Shown here piece by piece: positions 6,445 to 15,708 of a DNA stretch of 64,000 nucleotides; position 1 is the first letter of the stretch, and every line of letters begins with the position of its first letter. The stretch spans positions 1 through 64,000 of the forward strand of contig CAYQTA010000066.1 in assembly GCA_964420365.1 (NCBI GenBank). The letters are read 5' to 3'. Made by a program: the position numbers and the translations under genes. The notes under the pieces are model-generated. The model was not told where the DNA came from. It made no database searches and was given only the letters and a program-made list of their open reading frames with translations. The DNA is from JAMOQA01 sp964420365. GTDB taxonomy: Bacteria; Acidobacteriota; Polarisedimenticolia; J045.

Positions 6445-9243
6445 ATGGGAGCCCCACGGATGCGCGGCCTTGTGGCCCTCCTGATCTTCCTGCCCCTTCT
6501 CCTCGCGATCCCGGTGCCGCCCGGGCTCGCCCAGGACGCGGACGAGTGCCTCGCGTGCCACGAGGATCCCGGCCTCACGGGGACGAGGAAGGGCCGGGAG
6601 ATCTCCGTTCACGTCGACCCGGAGGCCTTCGCCAACTCCGTGCACGGCGAGCTCGCCTGCGTGGCCTGCCACCAGGACCTGGAGGGAACCGACTATCCCC
6701 ACGACGAATCCGCCGAGCCGGTGGACTGCGGAATGTGCCACGACGAGCAGGCGGAGGAGTACCGGGGAACGATCCACGGCATCCGGGCGGCCCGGGGCGA
6801 CGAGCTGGCCCCCACCTGCGCCACGTGCCACGGAAAGCACGACATCCTGTCCCATCGTGACCCGCGCTCCCGCACGTCGATCATGAACATCCCGCTCCTC
6901 TGCGGCGAGTGCCACCACGAGGGGAGCCCCGTCTCCCGGACTCACGACATCCCGCAGGAGAGGATCCTCGAGAACTACTCCCAGTCGATCCACGGCGAGG
7001 GACTGTTCCGCAAGGGCCTGACGGTCACCGCCGTCTGCACGTCCTGCCACACGTCCCATCGCATTCTCCCCCACACCGACCCGAAGTCCTCGATCCACCC
7101 GAAGAACGTGGCCAGGACCTGCACCAGGTGCCACGCGCGGATCGAGGACGTTCACAAGAAGGTCATCGAGGGCCGCCTGTGGGAGGAGGCGCCGCACAAG
7201 ATCCCCGCCTGTACCGACTGCCATTCCCCGCACAAGATCCGGAAACCGAGCCCGGTGCAGGGAGCGGCCAACCGGGACTGTTTCCGCTGCCACTCGGATC
7301 CGAACCTGTCGATGGTGCGGGATGGAAAGCGGATCTCGTTGTACGTCGACGAAACCGCCTACAACGCGTCACGCCATTCCGGTGTCGCGTGTGCCCAGTG
7401 CCACACCGAGGTCAACTCCGCGGCGAAACGCCCCTGCTCGACGATCAAGTCGCCGGTCGACTGCTCGATCTGCCACGCGGAGGTGGTCCAGCAGTACGAC
7501 GAAAGTGCCCACGGACGGCTCGCGGCCAGCGGCGATCCCGACGCTCCGCGCTGCCTGACCTGCCACGATCCCCACGCGACGACGGGCCAGCACGTGCCGA
7601 CGTCGAACACGTACCCGCGGAACGTGCCCGACCTGTGCGGCAAGTGCCACGCCCGGGGCGGGGCGGCAGACCGGCGCCTCCGCACCGACATCGACATCGT
7701 CGAGAGTTACCGACGGTCGATCCACGGCAAGGGACTTCTCGAGAGCGGGCTCGTCGTCACCGCCACCTGCACCGACTGTCACACGGCCCACCACGTGCTC
7801 CCGCCAGGGGACCCCGCATCCTCCGTGAACCCGGCGAAGGTGGCCGACACCTGTGGCAACTGCCACAAGGGTATCGAGGAGGAATTCCGCCACTCGGTCC
7901 ACTGGCCCGGCAACACGGAGACCGACCGGAAGCTCCCGACCTGCGAGGACTGCCACACCTCGCACCAGATCAGTCGCACCGACAAGCCCGGCTTCCGCAC
8001 CTACATGATGGAACAGTGCGGCAACTGCCACCACGACGAGGCGGACACCTTCTTCGAGACGCCCCATGGCAAGGCTTCCCAGCTCGGCGATGAACGGGTC
8101 GCCAAGTGCTTCGACTGCCACGGCACGCACAATATCCTGCCTGTCGACGATCCCCGCTCGACCCTGAGCCCGGCCCACGTCGTGCAGACCTGCCGGAAGT
8201 GCCACGAGGGTGCCCACCTGCGGTTTGCCGGCTATCTCAGCCATGCAACGCACCACGACCCGAAGAAGTACCCGTGGCTCTTCTGGACGTTCTGGGGAAT
8301 GACCTCGCTCCTTGTCGGAACGCTGGTCTTCTTCTCGGTTCACACGATCCTGTGGCTCTGGCGACTGTGGCGTACCCGGGAGCAGTGGCGACCGCTGAAG
8401 GAGAAGGCCGCGCAGGCGAACAAGTTCTACCGTCGTTTCGACGCGCGCCAGCGGGTGATGCACCTGGTGATGATGCTCAGTTTCTTCACCCTCGCCGTCA
8501 CCGGGATGACCCTGAAGTTCTCCTACATGACCTGGGCCCAGGTGCTCTCGCGCCTGCTCGGCGGATTCGAGGTGACATCCGTCCTCCACCGGATCGCCGC
8601 GATCGTCCTGATCGCCGACTTCCTCTACCACCTCCACGACCTCAACCGTCGCCGGAAGGAAGACGGCAAGGGCTGGCTCGAGCTCATCTTCGGGCCGGAC
8701 TCGATGATGTTCACGCTGAAGGACATCCGGGACTTCATCGGAACGGTCAAGTGGTTCCTGGGAATCGGCCCGCGACCTCGCTATGGCCGGTTCACCTACT
8801 GGGAGAAGTTCGACTACTTCGCCGTTTTCTGGGGCGTGTTCGTCATCGGCTCCACGGGCCTGATCCTCTGGTTCCCGGAGTTCTTCACCCGGTTCCTGCC
8901 CGGCTGGGCGGTGAACGTCGCGACGATCATCCATTCCGACGAGGCCCTGCTCGCCGTCGGGTTCATCTTCACGATCCACTTCTTCAACACGCACTTCCGG
9001 CCCGACAAGTTCCCGATGGATCCCGTCATCTTCACGGGCCGCGTTCCCCTCGAGGAACTCCGGCACGACAAGCCGGAGGAATACGAGCAGGCGAAGGAGC
9101 GGGGTCTCCTCGACGAGCGCCTCGTCGAGCCGATTCCCGCACCGGTGGAACGGGCGTTCCGGATCTTCGGGTTCACGATGCTCGGGATCGGGCTGACCCT
9201 GATCGCCTTCATCGTCTACACGATGCTGTTCGGTTACCGCTGA
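6445..9243 (+). CDS. 19-heme cytochrome c fused to a membrane cytochrome b domain
   Basis: 932 residues. A signal peptide (LVALLIFLPLLLAIPVPPGLAQ) is followed by 19 CxxCH motifs between residues 35 and 587. Motifs 1-8 (Cys35 to Cys256) and 9-16 (Cys279 to Cys500) form a tandem duplication with an offset of 244-245 residues; motifs 17-19 (Cys525 to Cys583) begin a partial third unit. A membrane anchor near 610-640 leads into a cytochrome b561/formate-dehydrogenase-gamma-like domain (about 655-920). This has several helices with histidines (MHLVMMLSFF, VLHRIAAIVLIADFLYHLH, IHSDEALLAVGFIFTIHFFNTHF) that can ligate b hemes. The likely role is electron transfer between the quinone pool and a periplasmic partner, joined in one chain; direction and partner are unknown. 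MRGL at 6460 is an alternative start. It has its own promoter and no partner subunit gene nearby. Confidence 0.9.
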   Translation: MGAPRMRGLVALLIFLPLLLAIPVPPGLAQDADECLACHEDPGLTGTRKGREISVHVDPEAFANSVHGELACVACHQDLEGTDYPHDESAEPVDCGMCHDEQAEEYRGTIHGIRAARGDELAPTCATCHGKHDILSHRDPRSRTSIMNIPLLCGECHHEGSPVSRTHDIPQERILENYSQSIHGEGLFRKGLTVTAVCTSCHTSHRILPHTDPKSSIHPKNVARTCTRCHARIEDVHKKVIEGRLWEEAPHKIPACTDCHSPHKIRKPSPVQGAANRDCFRCHSDPNLSMVRDGKRISLYVDETAYNASRHSGVACAQCHTEVNSAAKRPCSTIKSPVDCSICHAEVVQQYDESAHGRLAASGDPDAPRCLTCHDPHATTGQHVPTSNTYPRNVPDLCGKCHARGGAADRRLRTDIDIVESYRRSIHGKGLLESGLVVTATCTDCHTAHHVLPPGDPASSVNPAKVADTCGNCHKGIEEEFRHSVHWPGNTETDRKLPTCEDCHTSHQISRTDKPGFRTYMMEQCGNCHHDEADTFFETPHGKASQLGDERVAKCFDCHGTHNILPVDDPRSTLSPAHVVQTCRKCHEGAHLRFAGYLSHATHHDPKKYPWLFWTFWGMTSLLVGTLVFFSVHTILWLWRLWRTREQWRPLKEKAAQANKFYRRFDARQRVMHLVMMLSFFTLAVTGMTLKFSYMTWAQVLSRLLGGFEVTSVLHRIAAIVLIADFLYHLHDLNRRRKEDGKGWLELIFGPDSMMFTLKDIRDFIGTVKWFLGIGPRPRYGRFTYWEKFDYFAVFWGVFVIGSTGLILWFPEFFTRFLPGWAVNVATIIHSDEALLAVGFIFTIHFFNTHFRPDKFPMDPVIFTGRVPLEELRHDKPEEYEQAKERGLLDERLVEPIPAPVERAFRIFGFTMLGIGLTLIAFIVYTMLFGYR

Positions 9244-9280
9244 GCAACCGGGCGTTTCCCCCCTCCCCTGGACCGCCCGT

Positions 9281-10018
9281 TCACCGCCTCCCGCCGGGGC
9301 CCGGCGGCAGGGACCGGACGCGGAGGCGATCGGCCTCCCGCGATCCCAGGGCGCGCAGGCGGTCGCGGATCCGCCGCCCGGCCTGCCGCGCGGGAGGGAG
9401 CGCATCGCCCCCGACGAGGACCCGGTTCTCCCACAGCTCGAACTCGACGAGGAGACGCGTGCGGTAGTGCGCCCCCGCCAGGGCGACGATCTCGCCCCAC
9501 CCCATGCCGGTCACCGGGAGCAGGTTGACGACGGCGATCCCCCCGGGAGCGAGGCGACGCGGGATCAGCCCGGGCAGGCCGTCGAGGCTGACGGGAGGCT
9601 TGGTTCCGCCGTCGATGCCGGGAACCGACAGGTCCTCCAGGATCGCGTCGAACCGGCGCCGCCGCCGGGCGAGCCAGGCGAGGGCGTCGTCCCGGTCGAC
9701 CCGGACCTCCCCGGCCCAGGCGCCGCACAGCTCCCGGAAGAGGGGCACGCCCGCGAGGTCCAGGTCGACCGCCTCCACCGGGTGTTCCCAGCCCATCCCC
9801 CGGAGCGGGGCCAGGATCCCCCCCGCGGCGAAACCGAGCAGGGCGAGCCGGGGCCCCGGGGCCAGGGCCACGATGGCCGCCGCCAGGAGGTCGAACAGGT
9901 CGTGGGTCGGCCCGGGTGCCGCGCGCACCTCCGAGAGCACGACGTCGGCCTCGACGAGCCGCGCGCCCCCGGGAAACCGCTCGATCCGCGGTCCCCCGCC
10001 CCGGCCGGGCCGGGCCAC
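9281..10018 (-). CDS. Spermidine-synthase-like SAM-dependent methyltransferase-fold protein
   Basis: 245 residues with a GTG start. The fold of polyamine aminopropyltransferases is suggested by LALLGFAAGGILAPLR (binding loop, about 58-73), VEAVDLDLAGVPLF (acidic residue after strand 2), and DAILEDLSVPGIDGG, the position of the catalytic Asp in spermidine synthases. The N-terminal beta-hairpin domain of true SpeE is much reduced, so the substrate may differ; many such proteins are annotated only as fused or spermine-synthase-like. It starts 7 bp after the OPT transporter stop on the same strand and is probably co-transcribed with it. Confidence 0.65.
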   Translation of the reverse strand: MARPGRGGGPRIERFPGGARLVEADVVLSEVRAAPGPTHDLFDLLAAAIVALAPGPRLALLGFAAGGILAPLRGMGWEHPVEAVDLDLAGVPLFRELCGAWAGEVRVDRDDALAWLARRRRRFDAILEDLSVPGIDGGTKPPVSLDGLPGLIPRRLAPGGIAVVNLLPVTGMGWGEIVALAGAHYRTRLLVEFELWENRVLVGGDALPPARQAGRRIRDRLRALGSREADRLRVRSLPPGPGGRR

Positions 10019-10025
10019 GGCGGCC

Positions 10026-12146
10026 TCAGTCCCGCCCGCCGCGGGCCTCCTCCTCGGCCGCGAGGCGCGCCCCGTGGCGGGCGAGCGCCCAGCAGAGGAA
10101 GCCGAGGCCGACGAACGCCAGCAGGCCCACGAGCTGGCCGCCGAACCCCTCGTAGAAGGCGTTCCAGCCGCCGTGCTGCCCGGCGTGGTGCACCAGGTCG
10201 ATCATCTTCATCGGGGGCGCCGGCAGCCCGAGCTTCTTCCACTGGGGCAGGAGGAAGATCGCACCGACCGTCCCGACGATCGCGGCCCCGGCCATCAGCC
10301 CGGAGGCGATCAGGGTCCCCTGGTCCCGCAGGCGCTCCCGCTCCTTCTCGTCCCGCCCGGTGCGCTCGATCCACCAGCCGAACCCCGCCCCGGCGTAGAC
10401 CGCCATGTTGATCTCGATCGGGAGGTACATCCCGAGGGCGAAGGCGAGGGCCGGAACCCGGGCCATCTCGAGGAGGATCGCCACGAGGCCACCCATCGCG
10501 TAGAGGAAGAGGGGCTGCTCCTTGCCGCCCATCAGACCGCCGACGATCGCCGCCATCAGGTTCCCCTGGGGCGCCGGGACGGGGTTCGGGTGCTCCGGCG
10601 TCGCGACGAACCCGTAGGAGTTGGCGATCACCCAGATCACGATGCCGACCGCGAACGACGCCAGCACGATCCCGAGGAACTTCCAGCGCTCCTGGGCCCG
10701 GGGCGTGGATCCGAACCAGTACCCGATCTTCAGGTCGGAGACGAACGCCCCCGACGTGGCCAGGGCCGTGCAGACGGCGCAGCCGATGATCAGGGCGATC
10801 GTCTGGCCGAGCTGTCCCCGGGCGAGGCCGGTGCGGAAGAGGATCACCGAGGCGAGGATCAGGGTGATCAGGGTCATCCCCGAGACCGGGTTCGTCCCGA
10901 CGATGGCGATGGCGCGGGCCGCCACCGGCGTGAAGAGGAACGCGAGCAGGCCCGTGATCGCCGCCCCGATGATCGCCGTCAGCAGGTTACCCGAGACCCA
11001 CCAGAAGAGGAGGAACATCCCGAGGACGGTCCCGACCTCGATCAGCAGGATGTTGCGGGGACCGATGTCGAGGTCGGTCCGCTCCGCGCGCTCGGTCTCG
11101 CCGGCTCCCCCGGCGAAGCCCTTGAAGGCGAGCGAGAGCGACGAGAGGATGATCTTCCCCATCTTGACGATCCCGACCAGTCCCGAGACCGCGATCGCCC
11201 CGACGCCGATCGGGCGCACGTACAGGGTGAAGATCTGCCGGGCCGACATGTCGCGGATCAGCTCGGTGGTCTCGGGCGGCACCAGGGGAACCGGCAGCCC
11301 GTGCCCGACCAGGTAGACCAGCGGGATGATCACCAGGAACGACAGCACCGAGCCCGCCGCGATCACGCCCGCGTACCGGGGCCCGATGATGTAGCCGAGC
11401 CCGAAGTAGACCGCCGTCGCGTTCAGGTTCAGCTCGATGCGGCGGTCCGCGAGGAACCGGCCGAACTTCCCGAACAGGACCTTCGAGCCGAGCTCACCGT
11501 TCCACAGGTGCACGAACTCGGCGACCAGGTCGTAGAAGAACCCGATCCCGAAGGACCAGAGCAGGATCTTCCCGCCCGCCCCCTTCGTCCGTTCCCCGGA
11601 GGCGAGGACGTTGGCGATCGCCGTCGCCTCGGGGAACGGCAACTGGCCGTGCAGGTCCCGCACGAAGTAGCGCCGCAGCGGGATCAGCAGCACGACGCCC
11701 AGGAAACCGCCGAGCATGCAGGAGAGGAACACCTGCCAGAACGACGGGTGCAGGTCGTTGATGTAGAGGGCGGGAATCGTGAAGATCGCCCCGGCGACGA
11801 CGACCCCCGCGGCCTGGCCGATCGACTGGACGATCACGTTCTCGAGGATCGTGCTGCGGCGGCCCGCGAGCCGCGGCAGGAGCGTGTTCCCGAGGAAGAC
11901 CGCCAGGATCGAGATCGGGATCGCCGCCTCGATGACGTTGCCGGTCATCAGGCCGATGTAGGCGGCCGCGAAGGTGAAGATCAGCACCATCAGGAGCCCG
12001 AGTCCCACGGACCAGGGGGTGACCTCGGGAGGCGCCTTGTCCGCCGGGACCACCGGCACGTAGCGCTCGCCGGGCTTCAGTTCCCGGAACGCGTTGGAAG
12101 GAAGGACCTTGCTCGAGGTACCGCTGCCGTGCTCCACCGGGATCAC
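10026..12146 (-). CDS. OPT-family oligopeptide/metal-chelate transporter
   Basis: 706 residues with about 14-16 hydrophobic segments across the whole length. Family landmarks include LIFTFAAAYIGLMTGNVIEAAIPISILAVF near the N-terminus (an OPT signature region), LPRLAGRRSTILENVIVQSIGQAAG, and a paired GLMAGAAIVG segment near the C-terminus. OPT proteins import small peptides or metal-siderophore complexes across the inner membrane. The annotated start is GTG 12146, immediately after AGGAGG; GTG 12137, 9 bases further, gives better spacing and may be the true start. It is followed by the spermidine-synthase-like gene after 7 bp. Confidence 0.85.
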   Translation of the reverse strand: MIPVEHGSGTSSKVLPSNAFRELKPGERYVPVVPADKAPPEVTPWSVGLGLLMVLIFTFAAAYIGLMTGNVIEAAIPISILAVFLGNTLLPRLAGRRSTILENVIVQSIGQAAGVVVAGAIFTIPALYINDLHPSFWQVFLSCMLGGFLGVVLLIPLRRYFVRDLHGQLPFPEATAIANVLASGERTKGAGGKILLWSFGIGFFYDLVAEFVHLWNGELGSKVLFGKFGRFLADRRIELNLNATAVYFGLGYIIGPRYAGVIAAGSVLSFLVIIPLVYLVGHGLPVPLVPPETTELIRDMSARQIFTLYVRPIGVGAIAVSGLVGIVKMGKIILSSLSLAFKGFAGGAGETERAERTDLDIGPRNILLIEVGTVLGMFLLFWWVSGNLLTAIIGAAITGLLAFLFTPVAARAIAIVGTNPVSGMTLITLILASVILFRTGLARGQLGQTIALIIGCAVCTALATSGAFVSDLKIGYWFGSTPRAQERWKFLGIVLASFAVGIVIWVIANSYGFVATPEHPNPVPAPQGNLMAAIVGGLMGGKEQPLFLYAMGGLVAILLEMARVPALAFALGMYLPIEINMAVYAGAGFGWWIERTGRDEKERERLRDQGTLIASGLMAGAAIVGTVGAIFLLPQWKKLGLPAPPMKMIDLVHHAGQHGGWNAFYEGFGGQLVGLLAFVGLGFLCWALARHGARLAAEEEARGGRD

Positions 12147-12204
12147 CCTCCTCGCGCGGAATGCGCGTCCCGGAATCGTCGGGGATCCACCCCCGGCAGG
12201 TCAA

Positions 12205-12231
12205 GGGCCCCGGGGCGACGCCCCGGGGCCC
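12205..12231 (-). terminator. Terminator hairpin after nfnB
   Basis: A perfect 12-bp inverted repeat (12205-12216 and 12220-12231, GGGCCCCGGGGC with a 3-nt GAC loop) lies between the nfnB stop (12255) and the OPT start. On the minus strand it is followed by TTGACC rather than a long T-tract, so termination efficiency is uncertain. Confidence 0.65.
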
Positions 12232-12254
12232 TCGTCGACCTCCCCTCGCCGCGG

Positions 12255-13718
12255 TCAGGCCTCGGCGGGCGGTTCCTCCTGCCCCAGGTCCTCCCACCTG
12301 CCGGTGCGGAGGTACTCGTCGATGGCGAGGGCCGCCCGGCGACCGGCGCCCGCGGCCAGGATCACGGTGGCGCCGCCGGTGACGATGTCGCCGCCGGCGA
12401 AGACTCCCTTCATGGTCGTCTTCCCGGTCTTCCGGTCGGCAACGATCGTCCCCCACTTCGTGTGTTCGATCGCGGGAGACGTCTTCCGGATCATCGGGTT
12501 GGCCCCGTTGCCGATCGCGATCACCGCCATGTCGATCTCCATGACGTATTCCGATCCCTCGATCGGCACCGGCCGGCGGCGGCCCGAGTCGTCCGGCTCA
12601 CCGAGCTCCATCTTCTGGAGCCGGGCCGCCCGGAGCCATCCGTTCTCGTCCCCGAGGAACTCCACCGGGTTGGTCAGGACGAGGAACTCGACCCCCTCCT
12701 CCTTGGCGTGCTTGATCTCCTCGTTCCGCGCCGGCATCTCGGCCTCGGAGCGGCGGTAGATGATCGAGGCCCGCTTCGCCCCCAGGCGCTTCGCGGTGCG
12801 GACGGCGTCCATCGCGGTGTTCCCTCCCCCGAAGACGGCGACGTTCTTCCCGGCCACGTCCAGGACCGGCGTCTCGGCGTCGGGCCGGTACGCCTTCATC
12901 AGGTTGACGCGCGTGAGGAACTCGTTGGCCGAGTACACCCCGACCAGGTTCTCCCCGGGGATCCCCATGAAGCGGGGCAGGCCCGCGCCGACGCCGAGGA
13001 AGACCGCGTCGAACCCGCCGACGGTCAGCAGCTCCTCGACGGTGTCCGTCATCCCGATCACGGCATCCGTGACGAACTCCACCCCGAGCTTTTCCAGTTG
13101 CTCGATCTCGGCGCGGACGATCTCTTTCGGCAGCCGGAACTCGGGAATCCCGTAGACCAGCACCCCGCCCAGCTCGTGGAGCGCCTCGAAGACGACCACG
13201 TCATGGCCCATCTTCGCCAGGTCGGTCGCGCAGGAAAGGCCGGCGGGGCCGGAGCCGACGATCGCGACCCGCTTGCCGGACTTCTCCGTCGGCGGCTCCG
13301 CCTTCATGAGGCCGCGCTTCCGCTCGTAGTCGGCGACGAACCGCTCCAGGTGGCCGATCGCCACGGGGTCGGACCGCTTGCCGACGATGCACTGGGCCTC
13401 GCACTGCTCCTCCTGGGGGCAGACGCGGCCGCAGATCGCCGGCAGGGAGTTGTCCTCCTTGATCTTCTTGGCCGCCTCGTCGAACTTCCGGTCGGCGACC
13501 AGGGCGATGAAGTCCCGGATCTTGATGTTGACCGGGCAGCCTTCCTCGCACTTCGGCTTGGGGCACTGCAGGCAACGATCCGCCTCGCGCACCGCGAGGT
13601 CCTCGTCGAACCCGAGGTTGACCTCCTCGAAGTTGCAGGCCCGCACCTCCGGTGGCTGTTCCGGCATGTGCTGGCGCGGGATCTGGAACCGCTCCTTGGC
13701 CGTCAGCTTCCTCGCCAT
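12255..13718 (-). CDS. nfnB: NfnB / GltD-like NADPH oxidoreductase large subunit
   Basis: 487 residues, the length of the NfnB/homotetrameric glutamate-synthase small-chain family. Two [4Fe-4S] cysteine groups are visible in the N-terminal part (Cys49, 52, 57, 61 and Cys96, 100, 106, 110). An FAD-binding GSGPAGLS follows near residue 140, and a second Rossmann GGGNTAMDAVRTAKR near 290 binds NADPH. With NfnA it would form the electron-bifurcating NADH-dependent reduced ferredoxin:NADP+ oxidoreductase. A free-standing glutamate synthase subunit is the alternative; the adjacent NfnA gene and the absence of gltB favour Nfn. The ATG shares its A with the NfnA stop (TGATG), so translation is coupled. 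Confidence 0.85.
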   Translation of the reverse strand: MARKLTAKERFQIPRQHMPEQPPEVRACNFEEVNLGFDEDLAVREADRCLQCPKPKCEEGCPVNIKIRDFIALVADRKFDEAAKKIKEDNSLPAICGRVCPQEEQCEAQCIVGKRSDPVAIGHLERFVADYERKRGLMKAEPPTEKSGKRVAIVGSGPAGLSCATDLAKMGHDVVVFEALHELGGVLVYGIPEFRLPKEIVRAEIEQLEKLGVEFVTDAVIGMTDTVEELLTVGGFDAVFLGVGAGLPRFMGIPGENLVGVYSANEFLTRVNLMKAYRPDAETPVLDVAGKNVAVFGGGNTAMDAVRTAKRLGAKRASIIYRRSEAEMPARNEEIKHAKEEGVEFLVLTNPVEFLGDENGWLRAARLQKMELGEPDDSGRRRPVPIEGSEYVMEIDMAVIAIGNGANPMIRKTSPAIEHTKWGTIVADRKTGKTTMKGVFAGGDIVTGGATVILAAGAGRRAALAIDEYLRTGRWEDLGQEEPPAEA

Positions 13719-14602
13719 CACTCGCCCTCCTTCTCCAGGTCCCGCAGCTTCTGCTCCAGGCGGCAGGGCTCTTCGCCGTGCTCCGCGAGGAACTCCTGCA
13801 GCTTCCGCTGCTCCCACTCGCGGTACGTCATGTTGCGCTTCGCGAGCAGGTCGAAGTCCACCTGGTGGCCGTCGAACTCCGGCCCGTCGACGCAGGCGAA
13901 GTAGGTCTTCCCCCCGACCGTCACCCGGCAGGCCCCGCACATCCCGGTCCCGTCGAGCATGATCGGGTTCAGGCTGACGACCGTCCGGATCCCGTGGGAG
14001 CGGGTCACGTCCGCGACCGCCTTCATCATCGGGATCGGGCCGATGGCAAGGACGAAATCGAGCCGGCGCCCCTCGTCGATCAGTTCCTGGAGCTTCTGGG
14101 TGACGAACCCGTGGAACCCGTAGGAACCGTCGTCGGTGCAGGGGTACACCTCGTCGGCGACCGCACGCATCTCCTCCTCGAGGATCACGTACTCCCGCGT
14201 GCGCCCGCCGATGATCGAGATTACGTGGTTCCCCGCCTGCTTGAGGGCGACCGCGGTCGGCCAGGCGATCGCGGTGCCCACGCCGCCGCCGATCGAGACC
14301 GCCGTGCCGAAGTTCTCGATGTGGGACGGGGTTCCGAGCGGCCCGGCCACGTCGTGGACGGTGTCCCCCGCCTCCCTCGTGTTCAGCAGCTTGGTGGTCT
14401 TCCCCACCCCCTGCACGATGAGGGTGATCCACCCCTCCTCGGCGTTCGAGTCGGCGATCGTCAGGGGGATCCGCTCCCCGTCCCCGGTGACGCGGACGAT
14501 CACGAACTGCCCCGCCTTCCGCTTTGCCGCGATCTTCGGCGCCTCGATGCGGAACAGCTTGACGTCCGGCGCGAGGAACCTCGCCTCCAGGATGCGAAAC
14601 AT
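13718..14602 (-). CDS. nfnA: NfnA-type FAD/[2Fe-2S] reductase subunit
   Basis: 294 residues. The N-terminal FAD domain of the ferredoxin-NADP reductase type shows RIPLTIAD (residues 44-51), and the NAD domain shows SIGGGVGTAIAWP (about 103-115). The C-terminal cluster has Asp217, Cys222, Cys225 and Cys237, matching the Asp-plus-three-Cys [2Fe-2S] site known for NfnA and close to PyrK/sulfide dehydrogenase subunits. It is the electron-input half of the bifurcating complex with NfnB. AAGGAGG lies 8 bases before ATG 14602. It is the first gene of the nfnA-nfnB pair. Confidence 0.87.
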   Translation of the reverse strand: MFRILEARFLAPDVKLFRIEAPKIAAKRKAGQFVIVRVTGDGERIPLTIADSNAEEGWITLIVQGVGKTTKLLNTREAGDTVHDVAGPLGTPSHIENFGTAVSIGGGVGTAIAWPTAVALKQAGNHVISIIGGRTREYVILEEEMRAVADEVYPCTDDGSYGFHGFVTQKLQELIDEGRRLDFVLAIGPIPMMKAVADVTRSHGIRTVVSLNPIMLDGTGMCGACRVTVGGKTYFACVDGPEFDGHQVDFDLLAKRNMTYREWEQRKLQEFLAEHGEEPCRLEQKLRDLEKEGE

Positions 14603-14714
14603 GGATGGCCTCCTTCCGGTCGCGGGCGGCCGCCGCCGCCCCTCCTGGCACCTGGCCCGGGCAGGGCCTCCTCGTCCCGGGCTTCCGGCCCCGGGTGGAT
14701 GGTTGACGAGCGGG

Positions 14715-15554
14715 TTAGTTTACTCCGGCTCCGCCCGGGTCGCCGTAAAGGTCCGGCCGACGCTGCCGGAGGACCGGCAGGGCCCGCCGCACCTCCGCGA
14801 GGCGCCCCGGGTCGAGCTCCGCGCTCACCGTCGCCTCCCCCCGGTCGGCGGCCGCCAGCACCTTTCCCCACGGATCGACCACCATCGAGTGCCCCCATGC
14901 CGGGTACGTCCCCTCGGGATGCGGGGCTGGCGAACAGGAGGCGATGAACATGGTGTTCTCGATCGCCCGGGCACGGTTGAGCACCTCCCAGTGGGCCGGC
15001 CCGGTCGTCGTGTTGAACGCCCCGGGCAGGACGACGAGTTCCGCGCCCCGGAGGGCCATCGCCCGGAAGAGCTCGGGAAACCGCAGGTCGTAGCAGACCG
15101 CGAGCCCGATCGTCCCGAGGGCGGTCCGGGCGACCGAGATCTCGTTCCCGGGGGCGAGCACCGCCGACTCGGTGAACCGGATCCCGCCGGGGATGTCCAC
15201 GTCGAACAGGTGCACCTTGCGGTGCCGCAGCACCATCCGGCCCGCCGGGTCCCACAGGGTGGCCGTGTTCCAGACCCGTTCGCCCTCCCGTTCCGGGATC
15301 GAGCCGCCGACCAGGTGGATCCCGAGCTCCCGGGCCAGCCGGGAGCAGAGCCGGCCCGAGGGCCCGTCGGGCAGCGGCTCGGCCAGCTCGTGGAACCGGT
15401 CGGCCTCGTAGGGGCAGGAGAACATCTCCGGCAGCACGACCAGCCGTGCCCCCGACCCGGCCGCCCGGCGGACCTCTTCCTCGGCCCGGGCGTGGTTCGT
15501 CTCCCGGTCCGGCCCGACGGCCATCTGCACCAGCGTGACGGTGAACCGCTCCAT
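14715..15554 (-). CDS. Carbon-nitrogen hydrolase, omega-amidase/Nit2-like
   Basis: 279 residues, typical of the nitrilase superfamily. The Glu-Lys-Cys triad is visible: Glu43 in VVLPEMF, Lys113 in HRKVHLFD, and Cys154 in AVCYDLRFPE. The HLFDVDIPGGIRFTES and CYDLRFPE contexts are characteristic of omega-amidases, which hydrolyse 2-oxoglutaramate or 2-oxosuccinamate, and of Nit1-type deaminated-glutathione amidases. GGAGG lies 7 bases before ATG 15554. It is separated from nfnA by 112 bp and is divergent from sppA. Confidence 0.85.
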   Translation of the reverse strand: MERFTVTLVQMAVGPDRETNHARAEEEVRRAAGSGARLVVLPEMFSCPYEADRFHELAEPLPDGPSGRLCSRLARELGIHLVGGSIPEREGERVWNTATLWDPAGRMVLRHRKVHLFDVDIPGGIRFTESAVLAPGNEISVARTALGTIGLAVCYDLRFPELFRAMALRGAELVVLPGAFNTTTGPAHWEVLNRARAIENTMFIASCSPAPHPEGTYPAWGHSMVVDPWGKVLAAADRGEATVSAELDPGRLAEVRRALPVLRQRRPDLYGDPGGAGVN

Positions 15555-15708
15555 CCGCGCACCTCCGACCGTTCGTCGCCCCGGGCGGACCGGCGGGCCG
15601 GGGCGAATCCCGCCCCCCTTCCGCGGGACACCCGGGGGGACCCTAGAATGACCGGGACCGGCCGTGCCGTCACCCCGGCGCGGCGCCACGAGAAGGGAGA
15701 CCGGCACC

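Noticed and set aside
9504..13904. 1466-codon plus-strand frame opposite the OPT and Nfn genes
   Set aside because: Shadow frame; no recognisable motif, while three genes on the other strand are strongly supported.
12255..14651. Nfn subunits as one 798-residue fusion protein
   Set aside because: The upstream part of that frame is out of phase with the real NfnA sequence; NfnA and NfnB are separate and overlap by one base.
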